Of a DNA stretch of 64,000 nucleotides, positions 1 through 11,980 are shown piece after piece. The notes beneath the pieces were generated by a model, which made no database searches, was not told where the DNA came from, and was given only the letters and a program-made list of their open reading frames with translations. A program made the position numbers and the translations under genes. This DNA is from Fragilariopsis cylindrus CCMP1102. Its lineage: Eukaryota > Bacillariophyta > Bacillariophyceae > Bacillariales > Bacillariaceae. Within the stretch, counting starts at the first letter, position 1. Each line of letters starts with the position of its first letter. Where the stretch lies: NCBI GenBank assembly GCA_900095095.1, contig FMBT01000353.1:62001-126000 (forward strand). The letters run 5' to 3'.

Positions 1-752
1 GAATTAACACTGTGCATGATTGGAGTCGGTTGCCATCTTCTTTACTGATACTGGATCTTTCCGAGAACGCGATCGAAGACATCGAACCACTTGTGGTCCT
101 TTTGTCAGCATACTGTCCTGAATTCCAACGGCTGTCGTTGATACATAATCAAATCAAACGAATTCCTTTGAGTATAGGTCTACTAAAAGAATATGTACCT
201 CGAATTGTTTCACTAGACCTGCTAGGTAATCCACAATTTGCCATTCGGGGTGACATATTGGAACTTCCATGTTCTGAATTATTAAGCTATCTTGCGAATC
301 GATTAACATCCGAACAACGTCAGGCGGCTATCGCTAAGATCCAAAAACTACAAGAACCAAATCGTGAAGGAAAAGAAAATGACACGGAAAATATAAGCGT
401 TCAGTCCGTATTGTCCGTTACTGACAGCAATCACCGGGAAGAAACTCCAGTGACATTAACAGATACGAAAAAGAAAGAGCACCAAGATCAGCAGGGTGGT
501 GGATCTTCCTCAAGTAGTAATAGTAATAATAATATTGACGTTGGTACGAATACTGATACTGATACTGATACTGATGCCTATATCGATGATAATAAAGTGC
601 TGGACGAGCTCAAGCAAAAAGTTGAAGAGCTGAAGATCCAATTGGAAAATTTATCCCTCACTCAGGCCAAGAAATATGCGCTGAAAAAGTCTTTGGCAAT
701 GGAACGATCGAAATTGATCCGGGAAGAACGTCGATTAGGACTTCGCAAATAG
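1..752 (+). CDS. Leucine-rich repeat protein, C-terminal part (5' end outside window)
   Basis: The reading frame is open to the left edge, so only the C-terminus is present. No start codon should be assigned; the first in-frame GTG at 12 is not a convincing start. About two and a half LRR units are visible (LLILDLSENAIEDI, FQRLSLIHNQIKRIP, IVSLDLLGNPQF), followed by a short cap helix (LLSYLANRL). This order recalls the end of LRRC40-like proteins. A low-complexity Ser/Asn linker with a TDTDTDTD run follows, then a basic coiled coil of about 55 residues (DELKQKVEELKIQLENL to the C-terminus). The LRR part is a protein-protein interaction surface; no enzymatic domain is seen. The gene is convergent with the sterol reductase, with only about 100 bases between stops. 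The LRR class is fairly sure, the LRRC40 comparison is an inference. Confidence 0.75.
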   Translation, partial: INTVHDWSRLPSSLLILDLSENAIEDIEPLVVLLSAYCPEFQRLSLIHNQIKRIPLSIGLLKEYVPRIVSLDLLGNPQFAIRGDILELPCSELLSYLANRLTSEQRQAAIAKIQKLQEPNREGKENDTENISVQSVLSVTDSNHREETPVTLTDTKKKEHQDQQGGGSSSSSNSNNNIDVGTNTDTDTDTDAYIDDNKVLDELKQKVEELKIQLENLSLTQAKKYALKKSLAMERSKLIREERRLGLRK

Positions 753-853
753 AAGCATAATTTATATAGAAATATCATATGATGTAATGGTTTTGTTTTA
801 TACAAATAATATATCTAAACTAATGTTAAATACAATTCAAATCAAATTCATTT

Positions 854-2590
854 TTACATGATGACGCTCATTTTGTCATATACTTCCTTGAATGCGCCAC
901 CGTCTGCTTTGTACTTTTTCCTTAATGCTCTGTACGTAGTATGATCAAACATCTCTTCAAATTCCTCTCGAGTGTTAAATACGTCAGCGTATAACATCTG
1001 GAATCCATCCATCTTAACCAATTCCTTAAGGACGTGACGCATCGATTTCTTCATATCAAACTCATCTTCGCGTTTCTCGTGGACACATCTAGGGAGGCCA
1101 TAAACACCAATATCGATGTACATCTCATGTCCATTTACAGTATTTGGTACAGCAGGATCCTTCAATAACGAACCGGGCATAGGAGAATGATCGTGCAAAC
1201 ACAACCATAATGGATAGATCTTGTCATATTCATCGTCACATAGTTCTAAGAATTCTGACATTTTACGTGTCGGGACGAGGAAATCTTGTGCAACATGGGT
1301 GCGTTCCGTCAATTGCCTTGTCATTTCCGTTTGAGAAATCTTAAGGAAGGACACCTTCGGTGGCATAAGCCATCCTAACAACCATCGGAAGATTGGATTG
1401 TTTCCGATAGGAATCATGAGTTCCATTTCCCAAAATAAAGACTGGGTGTGTCTGTGATAATAATCCGTAAGAGGAATGTATTCAACTTTTTCTTTATTGG
1501 AACGAAGAATTTTTTCAACATGTTTGTAAAACCATGGTTTCCACCATAAACTTAAACGATTTGCAGCAAACCGTGGTACGTCCTTCGCATCGATAAATTC
1601 ACCTGCCATAACAACTGCAGTTTCTAACGAATACGAAAGTCCCTCAACGAACATAGGTGTCTCTGTAGACGAAAACGATTTGGCATGTGCTGCTTCTATG
1701 TCTTTGTAGTTATATTCTCCAGACAATTGTCTCATATGTTCCACGTACCCATCCTTCGTATGATGTGGAGTATATGTTAATTTCACATAGTTTTTACACG
1801 GGATTAATTTGAGTTTAGCACTCAACAACAATGCTAGAGTCCCGTACGACCATGGAATTGCATGGAACAAGTCCTTGTGTTCGTTAGTAGCAGTTGCAAT
1901 GACGATAGTACCATCACCCAATAGTAGTTCTAATTCAGTAACGATTTCATGGAATAGACCGTACTTGTGACTAGAACTTTCAATTCCAGTCCCATTGATA
2001 AGCCCTCCAACAGTAAGATCGTCCATCTCAGGAACAACCGGTAGGGTGTATCCCTTTGGATTTAACTCATGAGTTAATTGTCCGATTGAAACACATGGTT
2101 CAACACGAACAATCATCGATTCGGTATCGACGTCTAAGATATCATATAGAGGCATCTCGATAGCATTCCATTTCTTTTTGTATGTCCGATACGATAACGA
2201 TACAGACATCCATCCAGGCCGTGCAGTACAAAGTGGTGCATTCTTATCAGGACGATCACGGACCTGTTTTTGAATCTTAGCAACTCGTTCATCGTGTAGA
2301 TGAGGTGCCGAATGGAATAAATGGATATATTTACTGCGAGTGTTCATAGCGCAATTCCATAACAATGACATCGGTAATCCAAATACAGTAACAACAGCAG
2401 ATCGGTGATACGTTAAGACGTACAATGCCAAGTCATTTTTTAAATAATGTCCAATTTGTTTACGTTTCTTTGCAATGACAGCAAGTGAAATAACCGCACC
2501 GGCAGCCGCAACAGCAGCCGCAGCAGAAGACGTCGTCGTCTTCTCGACGTCGAAAGGAACAAATTTCATCCTACTAACACTGCCTCCCAT
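854..2590 (-). CDS. DHCR24: Delta(24)-sterol reductase (DHCR24/DWF1-like), FAD-dependent
   Basis: Single exon, 578 aa, close to the animal and plant enzymes (about 516-561 aa). The enzyme reduces the C24 double bond of sterol side chains using FAD and NADPH in the ER membrane. After an Ala-rich hydrophobic stretch (residues about 20-40) and a second hydrophobic segment (about 55-80) comes a VAO-type FAD-binding domain. The family-typical stretch near residues 180-210 is clear (EMDDLTVGGLINGTGIESSS, then HKYGLF), and a second FAD-domain block reads ELELLLGDG. The C-terminal half carries family blocks such as LWLCLHDHSP and YIDIGVYG. The start is the ATG at 2590; no upstream in-frame alternative is needed. 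The gene is intact, with no frame problems, unlike several neighbours. Confidence in family is high; substrate specificity in a diatom is inferred. Confidence 0.93.
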   Translation of the reverse strand: MGGSVSRMKFVPFDVEKTTTSSAAAAVAAAGAVISLAVIAKKRKQIGHYLKNDLALYVLTYHRSAVVTVFGLPMSLLWNCAMNTRSKYIHLFHSAPHLHDERVAKIQKQVRDRPDKNAPLCTARPGWMSVSLSYRTYKKKWNAIEMPLYDILDVDTESMIVRVEPCVSIGQLTHELNPKGYTLPVVPEMDDLTVGGLINGTGIESSSHKYGLFHEIVTELELLLGDGTIVIATATNEHKDLFHAIPWSYGTLALLLSAKLKLIPCKNYVKLTYTPHHTKDGYVEHMRQLSGEYNYKDIEAAHAKSFSSTETPMFVEGLSYSLETAVVMAGEFIDAKDVPRFAANRLSLWWKPWFYKHVEKILRSNKEKVEYIPLTDYYHRHTQSLFWEMELMIPIGNNPIFRWLLGWLMPPKVSFLKISQTEMTRQLTERTHVAQDFLVPTRKMSEFLELCDDEYDKIYPLWLCLHDHSPMPGSLLKDPAVPNTVNGHEMYIDIGVYGLPRCVHEKREDEFDMKKSMRHVLKELVKMDGFQMLYADVFNTREEFEEMFDHTTYRALRKKYKADGGAFKEVYDKMSVIM

Positions 2591-3316
2591 GGCTCTTGAT
2601 GCGTTGTTCTAAACGTTGAACAATGAACTTTTTATTTGTACTTGTAGAGTCAGTCGACTTTAATAATTATTGTGGGCTAGACAAATGATACTAACCTCAA
2701 CAAATGAAATGGAAATAGAGTGTAACAATATAATATGTTCATCACACAATCCTACCATTTTTTATTACATTCTTTCTTGAATTTTGTTTTGTGAGTTTAC
2801 CGGTGGCAATAAAAAATGCTGACTGGACTGCGCGCATGGCTCGTGCATTTGCCGACGAGGCAGGACGGACCACGACTTTCTTCTTTATATTTTCATTAAA
2901 GTTTGTACTTCAGTAGCTACAGTAAGTTACTCAATTCAATTTCAATTCAATTATTACAATGAAAAGGAGCTGATACATCTCTATAGCTACAAGTCAAAAA
3001 GATCCACAAAGAATGGAATCATGTTTTCAATATTCATATATTATTCATATATTATATATATATATATATATATACATATATATGTGAATAGAGTTGAGGG
3101 TAGCTAGATGGTATTATCAGCTACAATACTGTAGTAATGAATTTAGTAGCCTGATACATGGTATAATAGTATGAGACTAAGAACATTCTAACACACACTC
3201 CTATCTTGTCTTTGATGTTAGTTATTATTCATTGATGGTATAAAATAAAAGAAAGACAAGTGAATAGAAACCAACGAAAAGGATAGAATAGAATAGAGTT
3301 TGATTAGTATTATTAT
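2591..3316. other. Intergenic, no gene seen
   Basis: AT-rich. It holds a TA dinucleotide tract at about 3049-3083 and short CAATT/TTCAA repeats near 2930-2955. It is the upstream region of the sterol reductase and the 3' flank of the coiled-coil gene. No ORF with coding character was found. Confidence 0.6.
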
Positions 3317-6300
3317 TTAAGTCAAGTTCGCAGAAATTTGACCGTATCGTTGTCCACCTCTTGCAGAGCTCCGTCTAGTTGAGTTTGTTCCACCGGGTGT
3401 AGCGTTCCCGTTGGTAATAGTACCACCACCACCACCACCACCCATCATCAGTATTGATGAAAGCGCAGCATCGACACAGTTTCGTGTTCCAGCACCATCC
3501 AAAAGACCATTCATACGCTCGACACTAGATGAAAATGCTAATACATTCCTACTAACACGTTGTGTCTCATTTTCTAATTTTTGAACAGCACGATTTGTGT
3601 GATTTCGGATAGAGTCACCATACCGGATGAGATGTTACTACCTTCCTCGCCATCATCACCTTCTCCTGTTCCATTCATTGAATTGATACCGATCGATCCA
3701 TCGTCGTCCAAGCTTTGGTTATCAACACTACTGCCACCCATCATAGAATCATTAGTATTTGGTGCCAGAGGACGACCAAGACGAGCCGACAATTTCTGCA
3801 ATGCGCCCTCAAAGTCATCTAAAGCCTCTTGGATGGTCTGTTGTTGTGATAGGGCCTTCGGTGTAAACGTCATTTTGATCGATTCTTGTAACCGAGTATT
3901 AACAGCCCGTTCCGCCTCTAGCTGTCCCAAAACTGACATAAGTTCATTTCGTGCATGTATACGTTTATTCTTATGGTCTTCAGATTGTTGCGCAGAACGA
4001 GACAGGCGTGCTTCCAGTGAGCCTCCTACCTTGTTCATCTTTTCAGAATCCTTCTTTATCTTCATCATATCGCGTTGCAGTTCTCGATTACGTGTTTGCG
4101 ATTGTACCCACTGTGCATGTAGTTGCTTATATCGATGATTCAATTCCGTGAGAGAAGATGTATTCTGATCTAATTCCGTTTGTAACGATAAGTAATCTGC
4201 CTTCGCGGAGCGAACCTCTTCCGTTTTGGCCTCAACGAATCCCTTCATTTTTGTTTTCCGTTCATTATTGAGTTTCTTCTCGTCATTCAGAGCCGTTTCA
4301 AGTTGCTTGGTGCGCTTTTCGGCATACTGTTTCCATTCCTCTAGTTCTTCTTGCAATTGGTCACGTTCGATCGTTAACGTTTCCAATTGAGACTTGTAGT
4401 CTTTTACATACGATTCTAATTGGTCTACTTGTTCCTCATAATGTTCTGCAGCATTAGCCTTCACTGCCTCCTTCTTTTTGGCTCCATTCAGACGAGTAGT
4501 CAAGGCCATTTCCTTTCGAGCCTGTTCGTCGCGTTCCTCACGTATTTGTGTGAGTTCCTTCTTCATATCATCCTTTTCTTTGTTCAATATTTCGTATTTG
4601 CACGTTAACTCGTCAAGGTTCTTTGTCGATTCAATTTTGAAAGTCTTGTATTCCTCTCCAACTGTTTGGGATTTAGCCATTACAACTCGAGCCTTTTCCT
4701 CTGCTTCGGCTCTCCGATTCATTTCCTTTTGTAGGTTAGCTTGTATTTCGACCATAACTGCATCTCCTGGACGTTTTTCTTCAACATCGTCATGGTGCTG
4801 TAGTTGCATAATCGTGGTATGTGCAGCATGGAGTTCCTTTTGAAGCAATTCAACCTGATGGGAAGTATCTGGTAGAGGTTTTGATATCGTTTGTAGTGGC
4901 TGTGGTGCAGTCGTCGAAGATGTGGCGGAGTCACTTTCGGGTTCGGCCGCAAGAGGAGGAGTGTCGTCCGCGCTTTCTATTGCAATTGCTGATTCGAAAG
5001 GTGATGTTTCGGAAGAAGTGGTAGTGATGCGATCGGGGGTTATAGAAGAGGCAGTATTCTCGTTGATGTCGACATTGATGGGGTTCGTTTCACTCGAGTC
5101 GACTGCTGCCTTTGATATATCGTGTGCTGTGGTAGCATTGGATTCTTTGGATGGTGATTCAGTTTTACTAGAGATAGGGGAGGTAGCACTACTTTTTGAA
5201 TCGTTACTGTCCTTATTTGTCTTCTCTGCTTCAGTAACACTACTTTCTGCTATATCGCTCATTTTTTCCGTTTCATGGTTTACCGCATTGTTAGCTTCTA
5301 TAGTATTTTCAGATGGTATTATTTCTCTGTCAGAAAACGATCCTTCTAATTCATCACCGACCGAATCATTTGTATTGGATACCGTTGCTGGTACTTGAGA
5401 GTCGGTCGATTGAGATTTGGGGTTTACAGATGGAATGGTAGACTTTTCTGATGTACAGTTATTATTACATGCGTCATGGTTAAACGGTATAGCTTCGGAG
5501 GAAACAGTACTAGTAGCTTGCACTTCGGAATTAGGAACAGGAGTAGATGACTGGGGATTGTTAACAACATCATCGGCGGTTATCGTCTTTGCTGTGTCCT
5601 GTTCTTCTACTGGTGGCTTTATATCATCACTAGCCTTGTTCCCACCACCGAAAAAATTCTTTCTGGAAAATCGTTGTGGAACTTGTACATTTTGGAAGCG
5701 TTGTGGTACTTGTACATTTTGAAATCTTTGTGTTTGTCCAGCGACGGCCCCGGCTGCTAAATTCTTGAAGTTTGCGAATCGTTTTGTAACTTCCGACCCA
5801 GGTATACTCCTCCCTCCCACGAGAATTTGTTCATCGGACGTCGTCGTCGTCGTCAGTGTTAACGCATCAGCATTGACTACGCGTTCCTGTTCCTGTTCTT
5901 TGTCTTTTTCTTCGTTCTCGCTCTCTACTGGTAACGTTTTACCCTTATTACTATTGTTCTCTGTATTTATCTCAGTCTTGTTGTCGTTACGGACAGAATA
6001 ATCCTGATCCTCCTTTTCCGCTGTTTTCGGTACATTATCTTGATCTTGTTTGGTCTCATCCTCGTTGTTATCGTCTAGTATATCGTCTAGTAGGGACACA
6101 GACTCAAACAATTCTTCCGATATTTCTGGTTCTGAAGTTGGCGCTACAATCGTCGTCGTCGTTGACGTTGATGGTAGAACTTTTGGTGTTTCATCTTCCT
6201 TTTTTTCTTCCTTATTGTCGTCGTCGTCGACACCGTCATCATCTTCTTCTTTGTCTGAAGAAACATCCACAGACTCAAATAATTCTTCCGATACTTCTGG

Positions 6301-7968
6301 TTCTGGAGTTGGCACTACCATCGTCGTTGTCGTTGACGCTGGTGCTTCATCTTGCTTTTCCTCTTCTTTACTGTTGTCGTCGTCGATACCGTCATCACTT
6401 TCTTCATTGTCTTTTGTCCTTTCCACCGGTTTAACTATCGATGGCGAAATTTCGGATGCATTATCATCATGTACATTTTGTTCCCTTTCCTTCCCTATTA
6501 TATCTCCCATTTTCCCATTATCTGGAACAACAATTGAAGGTTTATCAGCATCACCATCCCGGTTAGTGTCGTTTTGATTAATGTCGGCAGTATTATTACT
6601 GTCCGATGATACTACTATCACGTCATCATGAGATTCGGTTACAGTATTTTTCTCCACTACCGTCGTTGCACTATTCGTAGCAGCATCTGTTATTGAATTC
6701 AATGTAGGTATTTCTGACGATGTTGTCGTGGTCGTCTCTGCTTTCTCTATATCGTCGGTCGCTGTATCCAATGATGGTTGAATGCTACTATCTTTAGTAC
6801 TAGTAGTAGTAGTGGGGGTAGATATATTCAGAAACGGATCGGAGATTAATGTTCCTGCCGGTTGTTGTTGTTGTGACTGTGGTTTTGTTGGGTGCATGAA
6901 TACTCCGAAAGGATCCTCATTACCACTTTTTGGGACAGTAGTGATAGTAGTAGCAGCTGCAGGTGGAATTGCATCTGTAGCAGCCATCATTGTACTATCC
7001 AAAACCGTCGATTGCTGTTGCGAAGGATCGACGGGCGCGAAACTATCTCGTTTTGTTGTTACTGGCATTGAAGTGGTATCATTATTACCAGCAAATATGT
7101 CCAATAGTTGTTCTTGTTCTTGTTGCTGCTGCGTAGGATGAGGCTGAGGATCCAAAACATCAACAAATGGTGACTGTTGAGTATTCTGTGTTGATTCTAC
7201 GGTACCCTCATTATTATTATTACTATTATTGTCAATGCCTTCACCACCAAAGTCTAGAAGATTGATTGATGCTTGTCGTTGAGGTTGCGATTGCTGCTCT
7301 CGTTCATTTGGTTCTGAATGCTGCTGCTGCTGCTGCTGCTGCTGTTGTAGATCTGCGTCTTCAACGCCGTTGACAGCACCAAAGTGTAGCAGATTAATTG
7401 ATGCTTGTCGTTGAGGTTGCGATTGCTGTTCCTGCTCATTCGGTTCTGAATGCTGCTGCTGCTGCTGTTGTAGATCTGCGTCTTCAACGCCGTTGACAGC
7501 ACCAAAGTCTAGCAGATTGATTGATGCTTGTCGTTGAGGTTGAGGTTGCGATTGCTGTTCCTGCTCATTCGGTTCTGAATGCTGCTGCTGATGTAGATCT
7601 GTGTCTTCAACGTCGTTGACAGCACCAAAGTCTAGAAGATTGATAGATGCTTGTCGTTGAGGTTGAGGTTGTGGTTGAAGTTCCTGTTCCTGTTCATTTG
7701 GTTCTGAATGCTGCTGCTGTTGTAGATCCACATCTTGTACGTCGCTTGCAATATCTGCTGAAGATGGAGGAGGCAGAGCGAAGTCCATCGATCCCGACGG
7801 CGGCGGCGGCGACAACGACGACTGTTGATGGAGATCATCAGTATTCGCAGGAATCGAAGATGTTGTGTTGTTGTTGGTGTTGGTATTATCAAATGCAGAT
7901 CCATCATCATCATCATCGAGCAAATCACTATTCGCCATATCAGACAATTTTTCGAAATAGATATTCAA
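3317..7968 (-). CDS. Large acidic coiled-coil protein with repeated clathrin/AP-type motifs
   Basis: One frame runs from the ATG at 7968 to a stop at 3574 (1464 aa). The coding signal then continues in the next frame down to 3317 (DSIRNHTNRAVQKLENETQR, then VSRNVLAFSSSVERMNGLLDG). One extra base near 3620 (GG read as GGG) joins them into about 1550 aa with a Gly-rich tail, so the apparent stop is probably not the true end. The N-terminus has four tandem copies of RQASINLL(D/H)FG separated by Gln-rich linkers, plus LLDIFAG, DPFGVF and DPFLN. LLDF/LLDIF resemble clathrin-box peptides and DPF is an AP2-ear ligand. A long acidic, Ser/Thr-rich middle follows. The last ~400 residues form a coiled coil (about 1070-1370). 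No enzyme domain is seen. An endocytic or Golgi tether/adaptor role is inferred from the motifs only. Confidence 0.7.
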
Positions 7969-8698
7969 TTTAATTTCGTTATCGAAATGGACTTTTCTAT
8001 TCTATGGCGTAGCTATTAGCTATCGTGTGTGCTGTGATGTTTTTATGTTGTCTGTTGGATCGTTCTACAGTAGTTACATCATTTTTTATTTTATGTGAAT
8101 GTTGTTAACGTTATGGTCATTCATTTATTTATTTTATTACACGATGAAATAAATAATCTTAGATACCGTATCCGGTATCAACGATGGATGATTATTATGA
8201 GTCACGAGTAAAGTATACACGACTGAAAAAAAAAATGGATTGTGTCATTGTCGACCATACATAACGCGCCAGCGCGCACTCTTTTCTTTTCTTTTTCATT
8301 AGGGTTAAGCTTCACAAAAGGAGGACCAACGCTTTCTTGAGATAACGTGAGTGTTTTTTTGAGTGAAATTAAACCCCCCATTACTACGGCAACATCGTAA
8401 TCGAATCTGAACAGGAAACCATTCGTAACCGAAAAGCAACAAGAATAGAACGTGAAAGCTAGAAGAAATACCATAAACTACCGAAGCTGGACAACAATAA
8501 CTGAAAAAAATTGTTAACCTCCACCACAATAGCTTCCTATTTGTCAGTCTAAGCATCTCATTTTTAAAAACGAAAGAAGGCCAGTATTATTTATTATAAA
8601 ATAAAAAAATACGCACGGTATTAAATAGACATTATTTGTCAAATATAGATTTAAATTTAAACAACAACAACAAAAAGTATAGATCTATATATAAAATC
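7969..8698. other. Intergenic, divergent promoter region
   Basis: It separates the coiled-coil gene (minus) from a two-exon gene (plus). It is AT-rich with several A/T runs. Two short overlapping minus-strand frames at 8202-8556 have no recognisable motif and look random. Confidence 0.5.
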
Positions 8699-9632
8699 AT
8701 GTTCCTTCCTGAATCAGTAGATGAAACGAAAGTGGCAGATGAAAGACGTAAATTAGCATATAAACATATTGAAGAATGGTCGTTAGAATTAGTACCAGAA
8801 AATATTCGATCGGATGTCACAATTTCATCTCAAGAGGTAATATGTGGTGATCCAGAATGTTCTCCTATCGATACTGCTGTAACAATTATATTTACAAGGT
8901 ACGTGTACGTTTTTTGTGTTGAGTTGAGTTGAGCGTGTAGTGAAGTGAAAGTGAAAATGAAGTAAAACATTACATATTTATTTGAATTACATACAACAAG
9001 TACAGGAGCTATATTTTCAGCACTGTATTTTAAAAAAGTCAGAAAGAAAGAAACAAGTGCTTGTTTCCTGCGATACTGCTACTACTACGGTACTTCAAAA
9101 ATGTTTCACGCTAATAATATTGCTTTTCCTTGATGTTCGTTCCTTCTGTTGTTGTCGTTCCGCCATTACACGTATACCCGTTATCTTGATACTTTTGATG
9201 ATACAAAATATTACCGTTCCGTTCTCTTCTATACATAAACATATATATATATATATATATATATATAGTGGTGGAGATGGAGTATTGGGTTTTCCAATGG
9301 AGGCATATGAGGTAACTCAAGAGGAATTAAAAGCTAAATTTCCAACGAAGGATGTATTAGAAAAATGGCATAAGGGTGAAGAAGCCGAATGGCCACCATT
9401 TGAAGAAACAGAATTACCAGAATTACGATTTGCAATTGGTACAAAAGTATTCTGTCGAATCGGACCGGATGCAGAAACAGATTGGGCCAAAGGTGAAGTA
9501 GTTCAACTTTGGTATACAGAAAAGAATTGGCCACCGGGTTCATTTGCACCGTACAAAATCAAACTGGATGATGGACGACAAATTTTTGCACCAGGTGATA
9601 TGGATGCTGTCATAAAGGAACGAATAGAATAA
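8699..9632 (+). CDS. Small two-exon protein with C-terminal FCRIGPD/QLWY module
   Basis: Exon 1 is 8699-8898 (ATG, FLPESVDETK). The intron is 8899-9268 (370 nt, GTACGT donor; the acceptor AG ends a TA dinucleotide tract of about 28 nt). Exon 2 is 9269-9632. The spliced frame is exact (200+364 nt, 187 aa), with the join reading TIIFT-SGGDGVLGFPMEA. The N-terminal module contains a CGDPECSPIDTAV block. The C-terminal module (FAIGTKVFCRIGPD, WAKGEVVQLWYTEKNWPPGS, FAPYKIKLDDGRQIFAPGD) is a small beta-rich domain of a type I have seen repeatedly in algal proteins, often with ankyrin or zinc-finger partners. I know of no biochemical function. There is no signal peptide or membrane segment. Gene structure is well supported, function unknown. 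Confidence 0.8.
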
Positions 9633-9634
9633 AA

Positions 9635-9671
<37 letters not shown>

Positions 9672-10267
9672 ATCATCATCATAAATAAGCGACCAGGCAA
9701 TACCTAGCAGAGATCAATGCAAAGGATGTAAAGTAGAGGTATTAATTATTTTATTAGCAATATGGATGTTTCATTTTCCTTTTTTGAACTATTCTACTTT
9801 ATCTGAAAAATAAATATTGACTTACTTCTCTAGTAGTTATATGATCAATATTATTTTGGACGTTTTTCGATTATTTTCCATCTGAAAACTAAATAATAAT
9901 ACCACAGTATGTATGGACGAAAATCTTTTCGTAAGATAAATAATATTATACCGTACGAACGTGAAAGTCGAATTGTAGCAAAATTGAATCTTGAGAATAG
10001 TTCTTTTCTACAACATGCTAGTACGTGTATGGAAAAGTACTTCTGCGATTGTATGAATTTAGAACTATAATGCACCCTCTATACAAAAATGCAAGATCTA
10101 CTTTTTGAAAGACTGGTACCTTAAGCGTATTTCTCTTCTTTCTTTTCGGTTATTATTTATTATCAATTATGATACTACGAGGCGAAAGCAATATATAATT
10201 TTAGGATTTTATCTTATAAAATCGATTTGTAGTAAAAGCTTATTATATTGGAGCGTTACTATAAAAT
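9633..10267. other. Intergenic, no gene seen
   Basis: Convergent 3' flanks. A TA dinucleotide tract lies at about 9640-9666. The rest is AT-rich, with short frames lacking coding character. Confidence 0.6.
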
Positions 10268-11980
10268 TTAGACCAGAGCCGTTTCCCAATCTTCTCGAAG
10301 AACGGGCATGTAAAAGGCTGGACCTTGACACCAATCGAGTTCTTCGATTTCTGCACAGAATTTCTTCACACTAGATAATGGAACCTTTTCTGTAACGATA
10401 GCAAATGCGGCATCGTCACTCTTGGTAGTAGGATTCTGTAACATAGAATGGATTGAAACTCCATACTTCTCGCAGACTTCACCACATTGTCGGGTGATAC
10501 CAAGTGCGTCCTTGTACTTAAGACGAATGAAGAAGTTCGATTCGTAGTTGTTCACAAATTTAGCATCCTTTGATGGTGGATTGAACGGGAGTGGTGTCTT
10601 GTCACCCTTTGCCAATGAAATAATATCATTGATGCAACTGTTCGCGGTTGGATAACGTCCGGCACCCTGTCCGATCAAGGTTGTTGTTTCTAAATTCTTC
10701 GAAATTAATTCAATAGCGTTGGTGCACCGGTGACTGCATACAAGGAATCATTCTGTGTTACGTATGCAGGTGAAACGAAGGCTGCAACCTTTCCATCACC
10801 TACGGCCTTGGCCACACCGATCAATTTGATGGAACCACCCATCATCTTCGCGTATTGGAAGTCCAACTTGGTAAGATCCGTAATACCTCGACAACTAATG
10901 TCTTCTTCTTCTACGTCGATTCCGTATGCCAATCGAATTAAAATCTTGAGTTTCGATCGTGCGTCGAATCCACCGACATCAAGAGTAGGATCAGCTTCAG
11001 CATATCCCAAGTCAGATGCTTCCGACAAGGCTTCGTCATACGATTTTCCATGCACGTCCATTGCAGTCAACATAAAGTTGGTACACCCGTTGATGATTCC
11101 ACTAATCATTGTGATGTCATCTCCAACGAAATCACTTTGAAGTGATCGAATGATAGGAATACCACCACATACGGCGGCTTCGTATCGGAATTCGACCTTC
11201 TCGTCTTTACCTTCATTGACTTTATTGATCAAGGCTTCGATATCTGGTAAGTTCGCAGCAATCAAGGCCTTGTTGGCCGTGACGACATCTTGTCCATTAC
11301 TGAGAGCTTTGCGGACAACGTCATTTGCTAATGTAGTTCCACCCATTACCTCAACAATAATATCAAGAGAATCATCCCCTAGAATATCATCGAAGTCTGT
11401 GGTGATGACACATCCCTCAGGAACGGTAAAATCACGGGCTTTGTCTAAATCGCGAACAACAATTTTCTTTACGTTAATAGATTTTCCAGTCATTTTTTCG
11501 AAATGTTCTCGTTTCGATTCAATGATCTCCACGATTCCTCCACCGACAGTACCACCTCCAAAGATACCAATGTTAACCTCGGGAAGAGCAGCCATATTTA
11601 GTGTAGGTGCCGTGCGCTTTCGTTGTTTAGATTTACATATTTGTTTGATAAGATTGACATTATATACGGATGGAGATGGGATAAGGTGAGACGACGGCAG
11701 ACACACCAATACGTACAAGGTCGACAGTATGACGAGGACAATAAGAAATGAACACAACCATCAGACTAAAATCCAAAAACGACACCAGGTATATATCGAA
11801 CTATTTCTCTGAGCGCTGGTACGGTAGAATCTCAAACGTTTTTTCTTCTTTTCTTTTCCTAAATACGGTATCACTTCACTAATTCATGTCACTCACCTGA
11901 ACTGATTGTGAAGGACGCACAAAAGCTAGCGAAGGTGTCGCTGCTGCCAGCAAAACTAGCGTCGATAGAACAAACTTCAT
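10268..11980 (-). CDS. Homoserine dehydrogenase, plastid-targeted
   Basis: It catalyses the NAD(P)H-dependent reduction of aspartate semialdehyde to homoserine for Thr, Met and Ile synthesis. Exon 1 (11897-11980, 28 codons, starts MKFVLSTLVLL) encodes a signal peptide ending in SLA-FVRP, an ASAFAP-type motif, so the protein should enter the plastid. The intron is 11617-11896 (GTGAGT...AG). Exon 2 is 11616-10268, with the Rossmann motif IGIFGGGTVGGG, the catalytic-domain block GIINGCTNFML and GYAEADPTLDVGG, and a C-terminal ACT-like domain (SNFFIRLKYKD, CGEVCEKYGVSIHSM). The frame is broken near 10717: one extra A (CCAACGC read as CCAAACGC) restores GAPNAIELISKNLE and the rest, giving about 477 aa. 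The ACT domain suggests allosteric control, probably by an amino acid. The break looks like a missing base, not decay. It is not fused to aspartokinase. Confidence 0.9.

Noticed and set aside
8202-8556. Two overlapping minus-strand frames upstream of the coiled-coil gene
   Set aside because: They are mutually exclusive, lack motifs and look like random open frames.
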